Below are positions 18,182 through 26,808 of a stretch of DNA of 64,000 nucleotides, in pieces (position 1 is the first letter of the stretch; the number at the start of each line of letters is the position of its first letter). The notes under the pieces were generated by a model that saw nothing but the letters and a program-made list of their open reading frames with translations, had not been told where the DNA came from and searched no databases. The stretch spans positions 124,001-188,000 of the forward strand of contig NZ_ML133851.1 in NCBI RefSeq assembly GCF_003994255.1, read 5' to 3'. The translations under genes were made by a program, and so were the position numbers. Origin of the DNA: Brachybacterium paraconglomeratum (GTDB lineage: Bacteria > Actinomycetota > Actinomycetes > Actinomycetales > Dermabacteraceae).

Positions 18182-19549
18182 ATGAGCACGAGGACCAGGC
18201 ACGACCAGGCGTCGGAGGCAGGATCAGACCACGGTCTGACCCCTCTCCTCCGCTCGGCGGAGGCGCTCGGCGCGACCACGTGCGAACCTCGAGGGGTGAA
18301 CGTGACCAGGATGCGCCCGAGCCCCTATCAGGACGCCGAGCCGGCCCGTCCCCTGCGAGTGCTCCTCACCACGGACTGGTGGGAGCCGGTGGTCAACGGG
18401 GTGGTCGCCTCGGTCCAGACCCTGCGCCGCGAGCTGCTCGCCCTGGGCTGCGACGTGCGGGTGCTGACGCTGTCCCAGGGCATCCGCACCCGCAGCGAGC
18501 AGGGCGTCTACCGCATCGGCTCGGTCTCCGCCTCGATGGTCTACGACCGCGCCCGGATCGGCATGCCCGCCAGCCGCCGCGTGCTGCGCGAGATCCTGCG
18601 CTGGCGACCGGACGTCGTCCACTCCCAGTGCGAGTTCTCGACCCATGTGTGGGCGCGCCGCATCGCCCGCACCCTCGCCGTGCCGCTGGTGCACACGTAC
18701 CACACGATCTACGAGGACTACACGCACTACTACTCCCCCAGCCGCTCCGTCGGCCGGAAGGTCGTGGAGACCTTCTCCCGCCGGGTCCTGGCGGGGACCG
18801 ACGCCGTCGTGGTCCCGACCGCGAAGGTCCAGCGGATCCTCACCGGCTACGGGGTCCGCTCCCCCGTCCACATCGTGCCGACGGGCCTGGACCTCGAGCG
18901 CTTCCGCCCCGCCGCGAGCGAGGCCGAGCACGAGGACGTCCGGGCGCTGCGCCGCGGGCTCGGCATCTCCCCCGAGCAGCGGGTGATCGTCTCCGTCTCG
19001 CGCCTGGCCAAGGAGAAGAACCTCGAGGAGGTCCTCGACATGGTCGCGGCCGCGGACCGGGCGGACACGGTGCTCGTGCTCGTCGGCGACGGGCCCTACC
19101 GCCCCGAGCTCGAGGCGCACGCTCGGGCGCTCGGGATCGCCGACCGGGTCCGCTTCGCGGGCGTCGCGGATCCCGCCGAGGTGCAGCGCTGGTACCGGAT
19201 CGGCGAGCTGTTCGTCAGCGCCTCCCTCAGCGAGACCCAGGGCCTGACCTTCATCGAGGCGCTCGCCTGCGGGCTGCCGCTGCTGTGCCGCCGCGACCCG
19301 TCGCTGGCGAGCGTGGTCGTCGAGGGGCGCACGGGCTGGCAGTACGAGGACGCCGAGCAGTTCTCCGCCCACCTGTCCACGCTGCTGGACGGTCCGCGCC
19401 GGCGCGAGGAGATGGCGACCGCGGCCCGTGAGCACGCGCAGGCCACCTGCGGGGCGCAGGACTTCGGTCGTCACGTGCTCGAGGTGTACCGCCAGAGCCT
19501 GCGCCGCAGGCCCGCGCGGATCATCTCGCGCCCGGTCGTGACCGCATGA
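18182..19549 (+). CDS. GT4 glycosyltransferase, monoglycosyl-diacylglycerol synthase type
   Basis: A 455-aa GT-B fold glycosyltransferase. The acceptor side has TTDWWEPVVNGVVASVQTL and VHTYHTIYEDYTHYY; the donor side has SVSRLAKEKNLEEVLD, VGDGPYRPELE and the ExxxxxxE-type ETQGLTFIEALACG. These match the group that adds the first sugar to diacylglycerol in Gram-positive glycolipids. The first 40 residues look non-conserved; a GTG at 18302 with GAGG upstream is an alternative start. Its stop overlaps the next gene by four bases. With the following VTT protein and second glycosyltransferase it suggests a glycolipid pathway. Confidence 0.82.
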   Translation: MSTRTRHDQASEAGSDHGLTPLLRSAEALGATTCEPRGVNVTRMRPSPYQDAEPARPLRVLLTTDWWEPVVNGVVASVQTLRRELLALGCDVRVLTLSQGIRTRSEQGVYRIGSVSASMVYDRARIGMPASRRVLREILRWRPDVVHSQCEFSTHVWARRIARTLAVPLVHTYHTIYEDYTHYYSPSRSVGRKVVETFSRRVLAGTDAVVVPTAKVQRILTGYGVRSPVHIVPTGLDLERFRPAASEAEHEDVRALRRGLGISPEQRVIVSVSRLAKEKNLEEVLDMVAAADRADTVLVLVGDGPYRPELEAHARALGIADRVRFAGVADPAEVQRWYRIGELFVSASLSETQGLTFIEALACGLPLLCRRDPSLASVVVEGRTGWQYEDAEQFSAHLSTLLDGPRRREEMATAAREHAQATCGAQDFGRHVLEVYRQSLRRRPARIISRPVVTA

Positions 19550-20322
19550 GCACCACGACCGGGACGATCCCGGCGGTCCGCACCGCGCCGACGCGCCCGG
19601 CGACCCCTGCCCGCCGCGTCGCCGTCCGGCCGGTCCCCGCACCCGTCGCCCGCCCGGGCTCGGTGCAGGCCCCGGCCGCCCCGGCCCGCCCCGGCGCCGA
19701 CCGGATCTCCGGGACCGGCGGCGGGGAGGCGGGGATCCGACGGGACCCGCTGCGGATCGCCGCGCGGCTCTCCCCGCTGCTCGGCCTCGGCCTCTCCATC
19801 GCCCTGGTGGTCTGGGGGCTCGACACCGGGGTGCTGCGCTCGCTCACGAACCTGCAGGCCTTCATCGACTCGCTCGGCGCCTGGGGTCCGCTCGCCTTCT
19901 TCGTGGTCTCCGCCGCCTCGGTCGTCTTCCCCATCGTCCCCGGCGGCCTGCTGGTGATCGCGGGGCCGGTGCTCTTCGGCGCCGTCGAGGGGACCGTGCT
20001 GAACTACCTCGCCGTGTGCTCGGGCTCCCTGCTGAACTTCCTGATCGCGCGGCACGTGGGCCTGGGCCTCATCGAGCGGATGTTCCGTCCGCGCACGGTG
20101 GAGAAGTTCCTGGGCTGGACCCGCAGCGCGCACTTCACCCGCGCCTTCGCGCTCGCGATCGCGCTGCCCGTCGCGCCCGACGACCTGCTGTGCTACATCG
20201 CGGGCACCACCCGCATGACGTGGCGCACCTACGTCGCGATCATCCTGCTGTGCAAGCCGTGGGCGCTGATCGCCTACGGCCTCGGCGTGAGCGCGTTGCT
20301 GCTGCGCTTCCTTCCCTGGTGA
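19546..20322 (+). CDS. TVP38/TMEM64 (VTT/DedA-like) membrane protein
   Basis: A 258-aa integral membrane protein. A disordered Pro/Arg/Ala-rich N-terminus (about 1-65) precedes five to six hydrophobic segments. The VTT signature region is visible as FPIVPGGLLVIAGPVLFGAV and later ALPVAPDDLLCYIAGTT. VTT proteins are linked to lipid transport or scrambling. Overlap with both glycosyltransferase neighbours suggests that it moves or supports the glycolipid they make. Confidence 0.85.
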   Translation: MSTTTGTIPAVRTAPTRPATPARRVAVRPVPAPVARPGSVQAPAAPARPGADRISGTGGGEAGIRRDPLRIAARLSPLLGLGLSIALVVWGLDTGVLRSLTNLQAFIDSLGAWGPLAFFVVSAASVVFPIVPGGLLVIAGPVLFGAVEGTVLNYLAVCSGSLLNFLIARHVGLGLIERMFRPRTVEKFLGWTRSAHFTRAFALAIALPVAPDDLLCYIAGTTRMTWRTYVAIILLCKPWALIAYGLGVSALLLRFLPW

Positions 20323-20335
20323 GGAGTACTCCCCG

Positions 20336-21520
20336 ATGCTCATGAGCTCCCGCGCCGCGAGGCGCCGCCGTCGGCCCCTCGAGGCGGCCGGCCGCCGACT
20401 GGACCGCATCGCCCGCACCGTCCTGCCCGGACGCCATCCCCGTCGCGGGGTGCGCGGCGACGAGCCGCTGCGCGTGCTGCTGCCGCGCGGCCTCGCCTCG
20501 CTGGCGAAGGAGTCCGGGATCGGCGCCGCGATCCGCCATCAGGAGACCGCCGTGCGGGCCCTCGGCCACGAGGTGGTCACCAACCCCCTGCGCCCCTTCG
20601 ACGTGGTGCACCTGAACACCCCGTTCCCGGACACGCCGCTGCTCGCGCACTGGGCGCGGCTGTGGCGTCGGCCGGTGCTGATGTGGGCGCACTCGACCGA
20701 GGAGGACTTCCGCGACTCCTTCCCCGGGGCGAACCGCGTCGCGCCGCTGTTCCGTCGCTGGATCGCGCACCTGTACCGCCGCGGCGACCTCGTGGTCACC
20801 CCGAGCGAGTACTCGCGCGGGCTCATCTCCCGGCCGGAGTACGGCCTGCGCGCCCCGGTGCGGGTGCTCTCCAACGGCGTGGACACGACCTTCTTCCGCC
20901 CCGGTCCCGGAGCGCGGAGGCGGCTGCGCGAGCAGCTGGGCCTCGGTCCGGAGGCGCGCGTGGTGGTCAGCGTCGGGATGCAGCTGGTGCGAAAGGGGAT
21001 CCTCGACTGGGTGGAGGTGGCGAGGCTGCTGCCGGAGGTGACCTTCGTCTGGTACGGCCGCACCGATCCACGCATGCTCACCCGGGACGTCGAGCGGGCG
21101 CTGGCCTCCGCGCCGCCGAACGCGCTCTTCCCCGGCTACGTGCAGGCGGAGCAGGTGCGCGAGGCGTACTGCGGGGCGGACGCCTTCTGCTTCCTCACCA
21201 AGGAGGAGACCGAGGGGATCGTGCTGTGGGAGGCGCTGGCCTGCGAGGTGCCGGCGCTGGTGCGCGCGATCCCGATCTACCGCGACGGGATGCCCGACGG
21301 GGTGCTCACGCACCAGGTCGCGGGCGACGGCCCCGACTTCCCGGGACGCGCGGCGGAGAAGCTCGCTGCCCTGCTGGACGGGGAGCTCGCCGACCTCCGC
21401 CGGGCGGGACGCGAGGCGGCCGAGGGCGTGGACATCCAGCAGATCGCGCGGACGCTCGGGACGCTGTACGAGGAGGTCGGGGCGCAGCCGCACCGGCCTG
21501 CTCCCGGGCGGGACGGCTGA
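20336..21520 (+). CDS. GT4 glycosyltransferase, diglycosyl-glycolipid (LafB-like) type
   Basis: A 394-aa GT4 enzyme with an Arg-rich N-terminus (about 1-40). Hallmarks of the second-sugar glycolipid enzymes are SLAKESGIGAAIRHQ, DVVHLNTPFPDTP, WAHSTEEDFRDSFPGANRVA, SNGVDTTFFRPG, and the donor motif KEETEGIVLWEALACEVP. Known relatives make diglycosyl-diacylglycerol, the anchor for lipoteichoic acid or lipoglycan. It starts 13 bp after the VTT gene with GAGGAG upstream, so the three form one transcription unit. Confidence 0.82.
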   Translation: MLMSSRAARRRRRPLEAAGRRLDRIARTVLPGRHPRRGVRGDEPLRVLLPRGLASLAKESGIGAAIRHQETAVRALGHEVVTNPLRPFDVVHLNTPFPDTPLLAHWARLWRRPVLMWAHSTEEDFRDSFPGANRVAPLFRRWIAHLYRRGDLVVTPSEYSRGLISRPEYGLRAPVRVLSNGVDTTFFRPGPGARRRLREQLGLGPEARVVVSVGMQLVRKGILDWVEVARLLPEVTFVWYGRTDPRMLTRDVERALASAPPNALFPGYVQAEQVREAYCGADAFCFLTKEETEGIVLWEALACEVPALVRAIPIYRDGMPDGVLTHQVAGDGPDFPGRAAEKLAALLDGELADLRRAGREAAEGVDIQQIARTLGTLYEEVGAQPHRPAPGRDG

Positions 21521-21610
21521 GGCCGGGCCGCCCGGGCGCGGGTCCCGGCCGAGGCCCGGCGACGTCGGCCGCTCGCTCGGCGCGGGCGAGGGAGGCTCGG
21601 TGCCGGCTGC

Positions 21611-22051
21611 TCAGCGCCGGTGGCCGGGCCGCCAGACGACGAGCGCGCCGCTGCCGGAGCTGCGGCGGGGACGCTCGCCGCGACGCAGGGCGCTGATCTC
21701 CCCGTCGCGGTCGGCGGTGAACACGCGGCGCTGCGCGGGGCTCATCGACTCGAGGGTTTCGCGCACGCGCTGCAGCTGGTCCTGGAGTGTCTGGACCTCG
21801 TCCTGCAGCTCGAGGATCCGCTTGATGCCGGCGAGGTTGATGCCCTGGTCCTGGGACATCGCCTGGATCTCCCGCAGCCGCATCACGTCGCGGGCGCTGT
21901 AGCGGCGTCCCCGGCCGCGGGTGCGCTGCGGGACGACCAGGCCGAGCCGGTCGTACTGGCGCAGGGTCTGGGGGTGCATGCCGGAGAGCTCGGCCGCGAC
22001 CGAGATGGCGAAGACCGGCGCGCGCTCGTCGAGACGGGACGAGGAGGCCAT
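21611..22051 (-). CDS. hspR: HspR heat-shock repressor (MerR family)
   Basis: A 146-aa MerR-type repressor encoded last in the dnaK operon. The N-terminal winged helix reads FAISVAAELSGMHPQTLRQYDRLGL, followed by a coiled-coil (LELQDEVQTLQDQLQRVRE), and the tail ends ALVVWRP as in other HspR proteins. AAGGAG precedes the ATG at 22051. HspR with DnaK as co-repressor binds HAIR operators; two such sites lie upstream of dnaK here, giving autoregulation. It is separated from dnaJ by 115 bp containing a strong hairpin. Confidence 0.94.
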   Translation of the reverse strand: MASSSRLDERAPVFAISVAAELSGMHPQTLRQYDRLGLVVPQRTRGRGRRYSARDVMRLREIQAMSQDQGINLAGIKRILELQDEVQTLQDQLQRVRETLESMSPAQRRVFTADRDGEISALRRGERPRRSSGSGALVVWRPGHRR

Positions 22052-22120
22052 CGGGGAGCTCCTTCCGGGATGCGGAGATGGACGGGTCGGGACGGGCGCG
22101 GCGGCGGGCGGCGCCGATCT

Positions 22121-22160
22121 CCGAACGGACCGGCCGGAGACCTCCGTCCGGCCCGTTCGG
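22121..22160 (-). terminator. Hairpin between dnaJ and hspR
   Basis: A near-perfect inverted repeat (CCGAACGG and CCGTTCGG outer arms with CCGG inner pairs) lies after the dnaJ stop and before hspR. It may attenuate transcription into hspR or separate processed messages. Confidence 0.6.
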
Positions 22161-22166
22161 CTTCGG

Positions 22167-23174
22167 TCAGCTGGCGGCGGCCGCGGCGAGCCCGGCGCGC
22201 GGGTCCTCACCCTCGAGCGCCTCGCGGAGGTCCTCCACGGCCTTCTTCGCCTTCCCCTCGACGTGCGAGGGGACCGCGACCTGGATGGTGACGTGGAGGT
22301 CGCCGGTGCGCTTGGAGGTCTTCAGGCCCTTGCCGCGCACGCGCAGGGTGCGACCGGAGGGAGTGCCCGCGGGGACCTTCACCGAGACGGTGCCACCGTC
22401 CAGCAACGGGACGGACAGGGTGGTGCCGAGCACCGCCTCGTCGAAGGAGACGGGCACCGTGATCTTCAGGTTCGCGCCGTCGGCGCTCCACACGGGGTGC
22501 TCCTCGACGTCCAGCGTGAGCAGCAGGTCCCCGGCCGGGCCGCCGCCGGGGCCGGGCCGGCCCTTGCCGCGCAGGCGGATCTTCTGCCCGTCGTGGACGC
22601 CCGCGGGGATGCGGGCGGTGACGGCCTTCCCGTCGACGGTCAGCCGGATCTCGGTGCCCAGCGCCGCGTCGCGGAAGGAGATCCTCGTGTGGGCCGAGAT
22701 GTCCTGGCCCTTGGAGGGGCCGGGCTGGAAGCCGGCCGGTCCCCCGCCGCCGAAGCCGCCGCCGGCCTGGCCGCCGAACATCTTCAGCAGGTCGTCGAGG
22801 TCGGGGTTCGCGCCGCCTCCGCCGCCGGCGGGGTAGCCGCGCGGGGCGCCGTGGCCGCCGCCGAACATGGAGGAGAAGATGTCCTCGAAGCCGGCGGCCC
22901 CGGGGCCGCCCTGGCCGGCGGAGAAGCGTGCGCCGCCGGAGCCCATGGCGCGGATCGCGTCGTACTGCTCGCGCTGCTCGGGGTCGTTGAGCACCGAGTA
23001 GGCCTCGCCGATCTCCTTGAACGTCTCCTCCGCCTTGGGGTCGTCGGGGTGGCGGTCGGGGTGGTACTGCCGGGCCTTCTTGCGATAGGCCTTCTTGATC
23101 TCCTGCGCGTCGGCGTCCTTGGAGACGCCGAGGACCGCGTAGAAGTCCTTGTCGAGCCAGTCCTGTCCGGACAT
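22167..23174 (-). CDS. dnaJ: DnaJ-family co-chaperone without zinc domain
   Basis: A 335-aa Hsp40. The J domain (residues about 9-75) has the HPD motif (YRKKARQYHPDRHPDD). A Gly-rich linker follows (about 85-160), then the two C-terminal substrate-binding beta domains. The four CxxCxGxG zinc repeats of type I DnaJ are absent, so it is a DnaJ1/CbpA-type protein. It stimulates DnaK ATPase activity and delivers substrates. Its ATG overlaps the position where grpE would end in the corrected frame (TGATG). Confidence 0.93.
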   Translation of the reverse strand: MSGQDWLDKDFYAVLGVSKDADAQEIKKAYRKKARQYHPDRHPDDPKAEETFKEIGEAYSVLNDPEQREQYDAIRAMGSGGARFSAGQGGPGAAGFEDIFSSMFGGGHGAPRGYPAGGGGGANPDLDDLLKMFGGQAGGGFGGGGPAGFQPGPSKGQDISAHTRISFRDAALGTEIRLTVDGKAVTARIPAGVHDGQKIRLRGKGRPGPGGGPAGDLLLTLDVEEHPVWSADGANLKITVPVSFDEAVLGTTLSVPLLDGGTVSVKVPAGTPSGRTLRVRGKGLKTSKRTGDLHVTIQVAVPSHVEGKAKKAVEDLREALEGEDPRAGLAAAAAS

Positions 23175-23910
23175 CAGCGTCTCCTTCCGGGAGCCTCAGG
23201 TACTTCTGCGTCGTTCGTGGTGTTCGTAGGGTTCGTGGTGTTCGTAGGGAATGAGCCGGGGCGGGGCGCAGCACGCGATCGTTCATCGCGTAGCCCGGCT
23301 GCATGACGAGCGAGATCGTGGCGGTCTCGACGTCGTCGGCGTCCTCGTGCATGAGGGCCTCGTGGAGGTTCGGGTCGAACTCCTCGCCCACCGCGCCGAA
23401 GCGCTTCAGGCCGTGGGAGCCGAGGATCTCCTCGAGCTTCTGCGCGATCGAGTGGAAGGGCGTGCCCTCGGCGATGTCGCCGTGCTGGCGGCCCAGCTCC
23501 ACGTCGTCGAGCACCGGGATCAGGGCGGCCAGGACGCGGCCCACGGCCGCCTCCTTGCTCACCTCGGCGGACGCCTCGATCCGGCGGCGCGAGTTGACGT
23601 ACTCGGCCTGCTCGCGCTTGAGCTGCTCGGTGAGCGCGGTGACCTGGCCCTCGAGCTCGGCGACCCGTCCGGCGTCGGCCGGGGCGGAGGCCCCGCCCTG
23701 GCCGGCGGCGGCCTGCTCGAAGAGCGTCGCCGCCTCGGCGTCGATCGGGTCGACCGGCTCCTGCGAGCCCTGCCCCTCGGAGGCGGGGGCGTCCCCGGAG
23801 GGACGGACCGAGCCGTCCTCCGGGTTCACCTTCCGCTTGTCGGTGAAGGAGAACCGCGGCTCGCCCTCAGGGCGCTGAGCGTCATCGGGGTGGCTCTGGT
23901 TCTCGGTCAT
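23174..23910 (-). CDS. grpE: GrpE nucleotide exchange factor with an apparent 3' frameshift
   Basis: GrpE releases ADP from DnaK. The N-terminal acidic, low-complexity region (about 1-75) is followed by the coiled-coil (VAELEGQVTALTEQLKREQAEY) and the beta domain with EEFDPNLHEALMHE and MQPGYAMNDRVLRPA. After that point the frame has no stop and would run 340 residues antisense to dnaJ's own frame. A one-base change in the C-rich stretch near 23255-23275 would restore a normal end. One option stops at 23174 overlapping dnaJ's ATG, with a duplicated PTNTTN tail; the other stops at 23196. The ATG overlaps the dnaK stop. A sequence error or a real indel are both possible. Confidence 0.85.
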
Positions 23911-25769
23911 CACTTCTTCTCCTCGTCCTCGTCCACGATCTCGGCGTCGACCACGTCGTCGTCATCGGACGACGGCGCCTCGGTGCCCTCGGGAGCGCCC
24001 TCGGCGCCCTCCTGGGCCTGGGAGTAGATCGCGGTGCCGACGGCCTGGAGCGCCTCGTTCAGCGCGTCGCGCTTGGCCTCGAGGTCCTCGGTGGAGGCGT
24101 CCTCCTTGGCCAGCTCGTCCTTCGCCTCCTTGATGGCGTCCTCGGCCTTCGTCCTGTCGCCGTCGGAGATCTTCTCCTCGTTGTCCTTCAGCAGCTTCTC
24201 GCCCTGGTAGACGAGCTGCTCGAGGGTGTTGCGGGCGTCGGCGTTCTTGCGGCGCTCCTCGTCCTCGGCGGCGTGGGCCTCGGCGTCCTTCACCATGCGG
24301 TCGATGTCCTCGTCGGACAGGGCGGAGCCGCCGGTGATCTGGATGGACTGCTCGTTGCCGGTGCCGCGGTCCTTCGCGGTCACGTGCACGATGCCGTTGG
24401 AGTCGATGTCGAAGGTGACCTCGATCTGCGGGATGCCGCGCGGGGCCGGCGCGATGCCGGTCAGCTCGAAGGTGCCGAGCATCTTGTTGTCCCGGGTGAA
24501 CTGACGCTCGCCCTGGAAGACCTGGATCGCGACGGAGGGCTGGTTGTCCTCGGCGGTCGAGAAGACCTCGGAGGTCTTGGTCGGGATGGCCGCATTGCGC
24601 TCGATGAGCTTGGTCATCACGCCGCCCTTGGTCTCGATGCCGAGGGAGAGCGGGGTGACGTCCATGAGCAGGACGTCCTTGCGCTCGCCCTTGATGACCG
24701 CGGCCTGGAGAGCGGCGCCGACGGCGACGACCTCGTCCGGGTTCACGGACTTGTTGGGCTCCTTGCCGCCGGTGAGCTCCTTGACGACCTCGGTCACCGC
24801 GGGCATGCGGGTCGAGCCGCCCACGAGGACCACGTGGTCGATGTCGGAGACCTTGATGCCGGCGTCCTTGATCACCTGGTGGAAGGGGGCCTTGGTGCGC
24901 TCGAGCAGATCGGAGGTCATGTCCTCGAACTGCGCGCGGGTCAGCTTCTCGTCCAGGTGCAGCGGGCCGTTCTCGGTCATCGAGAGGTACTGCAGGGAGA
25001 GGGTGGTGGAGGTGGAGGAGCTGAGCTCCTTCTTCGCCTGCTCGGCGGCCTCCTTCAGGCGCTGCAGGGCGATGCGGTCCTTGCCCAGGTCCACGCCCTC
25101 CTTGTTCTTCACCTGCGAGATCAGCCAGTCGACGATCTTCTGGTCCCAGTCGTCGCCGCCGAGGCGGTTGTCGCCGGCGGTGGCCTGGACCTGGATGGTC
25201 GAGCCCTCCTCGTCCTTGCTCACCTCGAGCAGGGAGACGTCGAAGGTGCCGCCGCCGAGGTCGAAGACGAGGATCTGCTCGTCGTCGTTGCCCTTCTCGA
25301 GGCCGTAGGCGAGGGCCGCGGCGGTGGGCTCGTTGATGATGCGCAGGACGTTCAGGCCCGCGATCGTGCCGGCGTCCTTGGTGGCCTGACGCTCGGAGTC
25401 CGAGAAGTAGGCCGGGACGGTGATCACCGCGTCGGTCACGGACTCGCCCAGGTAGGACTCGGCGTCCTTCTTGAGCTTGCCGAGGGTGCGGGCGGAGATC
25501 TCCTGCGGGGTGTACTTCTTGTCGTCGATCTCCTGGGTCCAGTCGGTGCCCATGTGGCGCTTGACGGAGGAGATGGTGCGATCGACGTTGGTGACGGCCT
25601 GGCGCTTGGCGACCTCGCCGACGAGGACCTCGCCCTGCTTCGAGAAGGCGACGACCGACGGGGTGGTGCGGGAGCCCTCGGCGTTCGCGATGACGGTGGG
25701 CTGGCCGCCCTCGAGGACGGCGACGGCGGAGTTGGTGGTGCCGAGATCGATTCCGACGACACGGGACAT
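23910..25769 (-). CDS. dnaK: Hsp70 chaperone DnaK
   Basis: A 619-aa Hsp70. The start is the ATG of [16 protein letters not shown], preceded by AGAAAGG. The nucleotide-binding domain shows IDLGTTNSA, the second phosphate loop [12 protein letters not shown] and the adenosine motif [13 protein letters not shown]; the substrate domain follows from about residue 365 ([19 protein letters not shown]), and the acidic tail ends [13 protein letters not shown]. It is first in the dnaK-grpE-dnaJ-hspR operon with overlapping junctions, under a HAIR-regulated promoter. The Tn7-like element lies 205 bp upstream of its start codon. Confidence 0.98.
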   Translation of the reverse strand: MSRVVGIDLGTTNSAVAVLEGGQPTVIANAEGSRTTPSVVAFSKQGEVLVGEVAKRQAVTNVDRTISSVKRHMGTDWTQEIDDKKYTPQEISARTLGKLKKDAESYLGESVTDAVITVPAYFSDSERQATKDAGTIAGLNVLRIINEPTAAALAYGLEKGNDDEQILVFDLGGGTFDVSLLEVSKDEEGSTIQVQATAGDNRLGGDDWDQKIVDWLISQVKNKEGVDLGKDRIALQRLKEAAEQAKKELSSSTSTTLSLQYLSMTENGPLHLDEKLTRAQFEDMTSDLLERTKAPFHQVIKDAGIKVSDIDHVVLVGGSTRMPAVTEVVKELTGGKEPNKSVNPDEVVAVGAALQAAVIKGERKDVLLMDVTPLSLGIETKGGVMTKLIERNAAIPTKTSEVFSTAEDNQPSVAIQVFQGERQFTRDNKMLGTFELTGIAPAPRGIPQIEVTFDIDSNGIVHVTAKDRGTGNEQSIQITGGSALSDEDIDRMVKDAEAHAAEDEERRKNADARNTLEQLVYQGEKLLKDNEEKISDGDRTKAEDAIKEAKDELAKEDASTEDLEAKRDALNEALQAVGTAIYSQAQEGAEGAPEGTEAPSSDDDDVVDAEIVDEDEEKK

Positions 25770-25839
25770 GGGTGCCTGCCTTTCTGCGACGGATGCGCCG
25801 CGCGGGATCTTCGCTGCCGACCAGCGGTCGACGGCAAGA

Positions 25840-25860
25840 CTTGAGCTGTACGGACTCAAG
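25840..25860. promoter_or_regulatory. HAIR operator 1 (HspR-binding inverted repeat)
   Basis: CTTGAGC-N7-ACTCAAG closely matches the known HAIR consensus CTTGAGT-N7-ACTCAAG. It overlaps the -10 box of the dnaK promoter. Confidence 0.92.
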
Positions 25861-25887
25861 TAGAGAACCCACGATCGACGATGTCAA
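25859..25887 (-). promoter_or_regulatory. dnaK operon promoter
   Basis: On the minus strand TTGACA (25882-25887) and TCTACT (25859-25864) are separated by exactly 17 bp, a good housekeeping-type promoter. The -10 overlaps the end of the first HAIR site, so bound HspR would block polymerase. The transposon end lies about 90 bp further upstream and leaves the promoter intact. Confidence 0.8.
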
Positions 25888-25903
25888 TCTGAGAAGGTCC
25901 GTT

Positions 25904-25924
25904 CTTGAGTGCATCCGACTCAAC
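25904..25924. promoter_or_regulatory. HAIR operator 2
   Basis: CTTGAGT-N7-ACTCAAC matches the HAIR consensus except for the last base. It lies upstream of the -35 box and 43 bases from the start of the second site to that of the first in the opposite direction. The Tn7-like target duplication begins 50 bp beyond it. Confidence 0.88.
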
Positions 25925-25973
25925 TCTGATCCGATCAGGTTCATTCCCGGCATGGCGGGCCGTGATGGAGGCC

Positions 25974-25978
25974 ACATC
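25974..25978. repeat. Target-site duplication ACATC, left copy
   Basis: The five bases directly outside the left terminal TGT are ACATC. The same five bases lie directly outside the terminal ACA at 45459. Five-base duplications are the rule for Tn7-type transposition. Confidence 0.85.
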
Positions 25979-26053
25979 TGTAGGTTCTCGACAAGTTGGC
26001 AGTAATCTCATCGATCTGTCAGTGGCGTGTCAGTGGTCTCATCGATGTGTCAG
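25979..26053 (+). repeat. Left end L1 with three 18-bp TnsB-type sites
   Basis: Three same-orientation repeats: TTCTCGACAAGTTGGCAG (25985-26002), ATCTCATCGATCTGTCAG (26005-26022) and GTCTCATCGATGTGTCAG (26036-26053). They share TCTC at one side and TGkCAG at the other and follow the terminal TGT. Arrays of such sites are the binding sites of TnsB in known Tn7-type ends. Confidence 0.85.
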
Positions 26054-26808
26054 TAGACGACGATGGGGACGTGGGCGCGAGCGGGACTACCCTGCGGTAC
26101 TGCACTGTCGTCGGCGACGAGGTCGCGACGACGTGGGAGCAAGCGCGAGCCGATCTGATCATCGAAGGACTCCCCGTACGCGTGCCGCCCACCTATCGGG
26201 GTCAACGCAGCTACCCGGGCCTGTTCTGGGCCGCGACCAATGATCGGACCCTGGTATACGAGAGCCTGCTCGAGCTGGATCGACTATGGCTGGCGGACTT
26301 CGACCCCGGCACCGTGGGGATCTGTACGCAACCGTTTCAGATCGCGGGGCGCGACAGTACTGGTCTCCGTGCGCACGTGCCTGACCTGCTGCTCGTCCAC
26401 TCGGATCACTCGGCCACGGTGGTCGACATCAAGCCCGCTGCGTTCCTCGAGAAGCCACGGGTTCGTGCTCAGTTCGAGTGGACGCGGACGCTGTGCCACA
26501 GCAAGGGCTGGTCCTACGAGGTCTTCACCGGCGGCGACCCCATCGTGCTCCGCAATCTGAAGCTCCTCGCGGTCGGCCGCCGTCCCGACCGGCTGCCCAA
26601 CGGGGACCTCGTCGAGGCGCGGGCAAGGTTGGGCGAAGAGGGGATCACGCTGGGCAAGGTACTTGCCCGCAAGCCGTTGACCTGCGGTGAATCGGCATGG
26701 CGGGTCGCCGTATTCGCGCTCGTGTGGTCCGGCGAGGTCTCGCTCGACCTCCGCCGCCCCTTGAGCAGCAAAACGGTCCTCCAGGCGACATCGGAGGTGA
26801 AGGTGTGA
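26047..26808 (+). CDS. tnsA: TnsA-like transposon endonuclease
   Basis: TnsA cuts the 5' strands at the transposon ends so that movement is cut-and-paste. The protein shows the PD-(D/E)xK catalytic set: E in YESLLELD (residue 72), D in AHVPDLLL (113), and D-I-K in VVDIKPA (127-129), spaced much as in Tn7 TnsA. The C-terminal part should contact TnsB/TnsC. The start is uncertain: GTG at 26047 or 26071 are candidates, and a TTG at 25996 would lie inside the terminal repeats. The stop overlaps the TnsB start by four bases. First gene of the transposition operon. Confidence 0.85.
   Translation: MSVDDDGDVGASGTTLRYCTVVGDEVATTWEQARADLIIEGLPVRVPPTYRGQRSYPGLFWAATNDRTLVYESLLELDRLWLADFDPGTVGICTQPFQIAGRDSTGLRAHVPDLLLVHSDHSATVVDIKPAAFLEKPRVRAQFEWTRTLCHSKGWSYEVFTGGDPIVLRNLKLLAVGRRPDRLPNGDLVEARARLGEEGITLGKVLARKPLTCGESAWRVAVFALVWSGEVSLDLRRPLSSKTVLQATSEVKV

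Noticed and set aside
22207-23913. A single 568-residue GrpE-DnaJ-region protein
   Set aside because: After GrpE residue about 225 the frame is out of phase with dnaJ and shows Arg/Gly/Pro-rich shadow composition; a frameshift explains it better.
25996-26046. TTG start for TnsA inside the left end
   Set aside because: It would place coding sequence across two transposase-binding repeats and has no ribosome site; starts at 26047 or 26071 are more credible.
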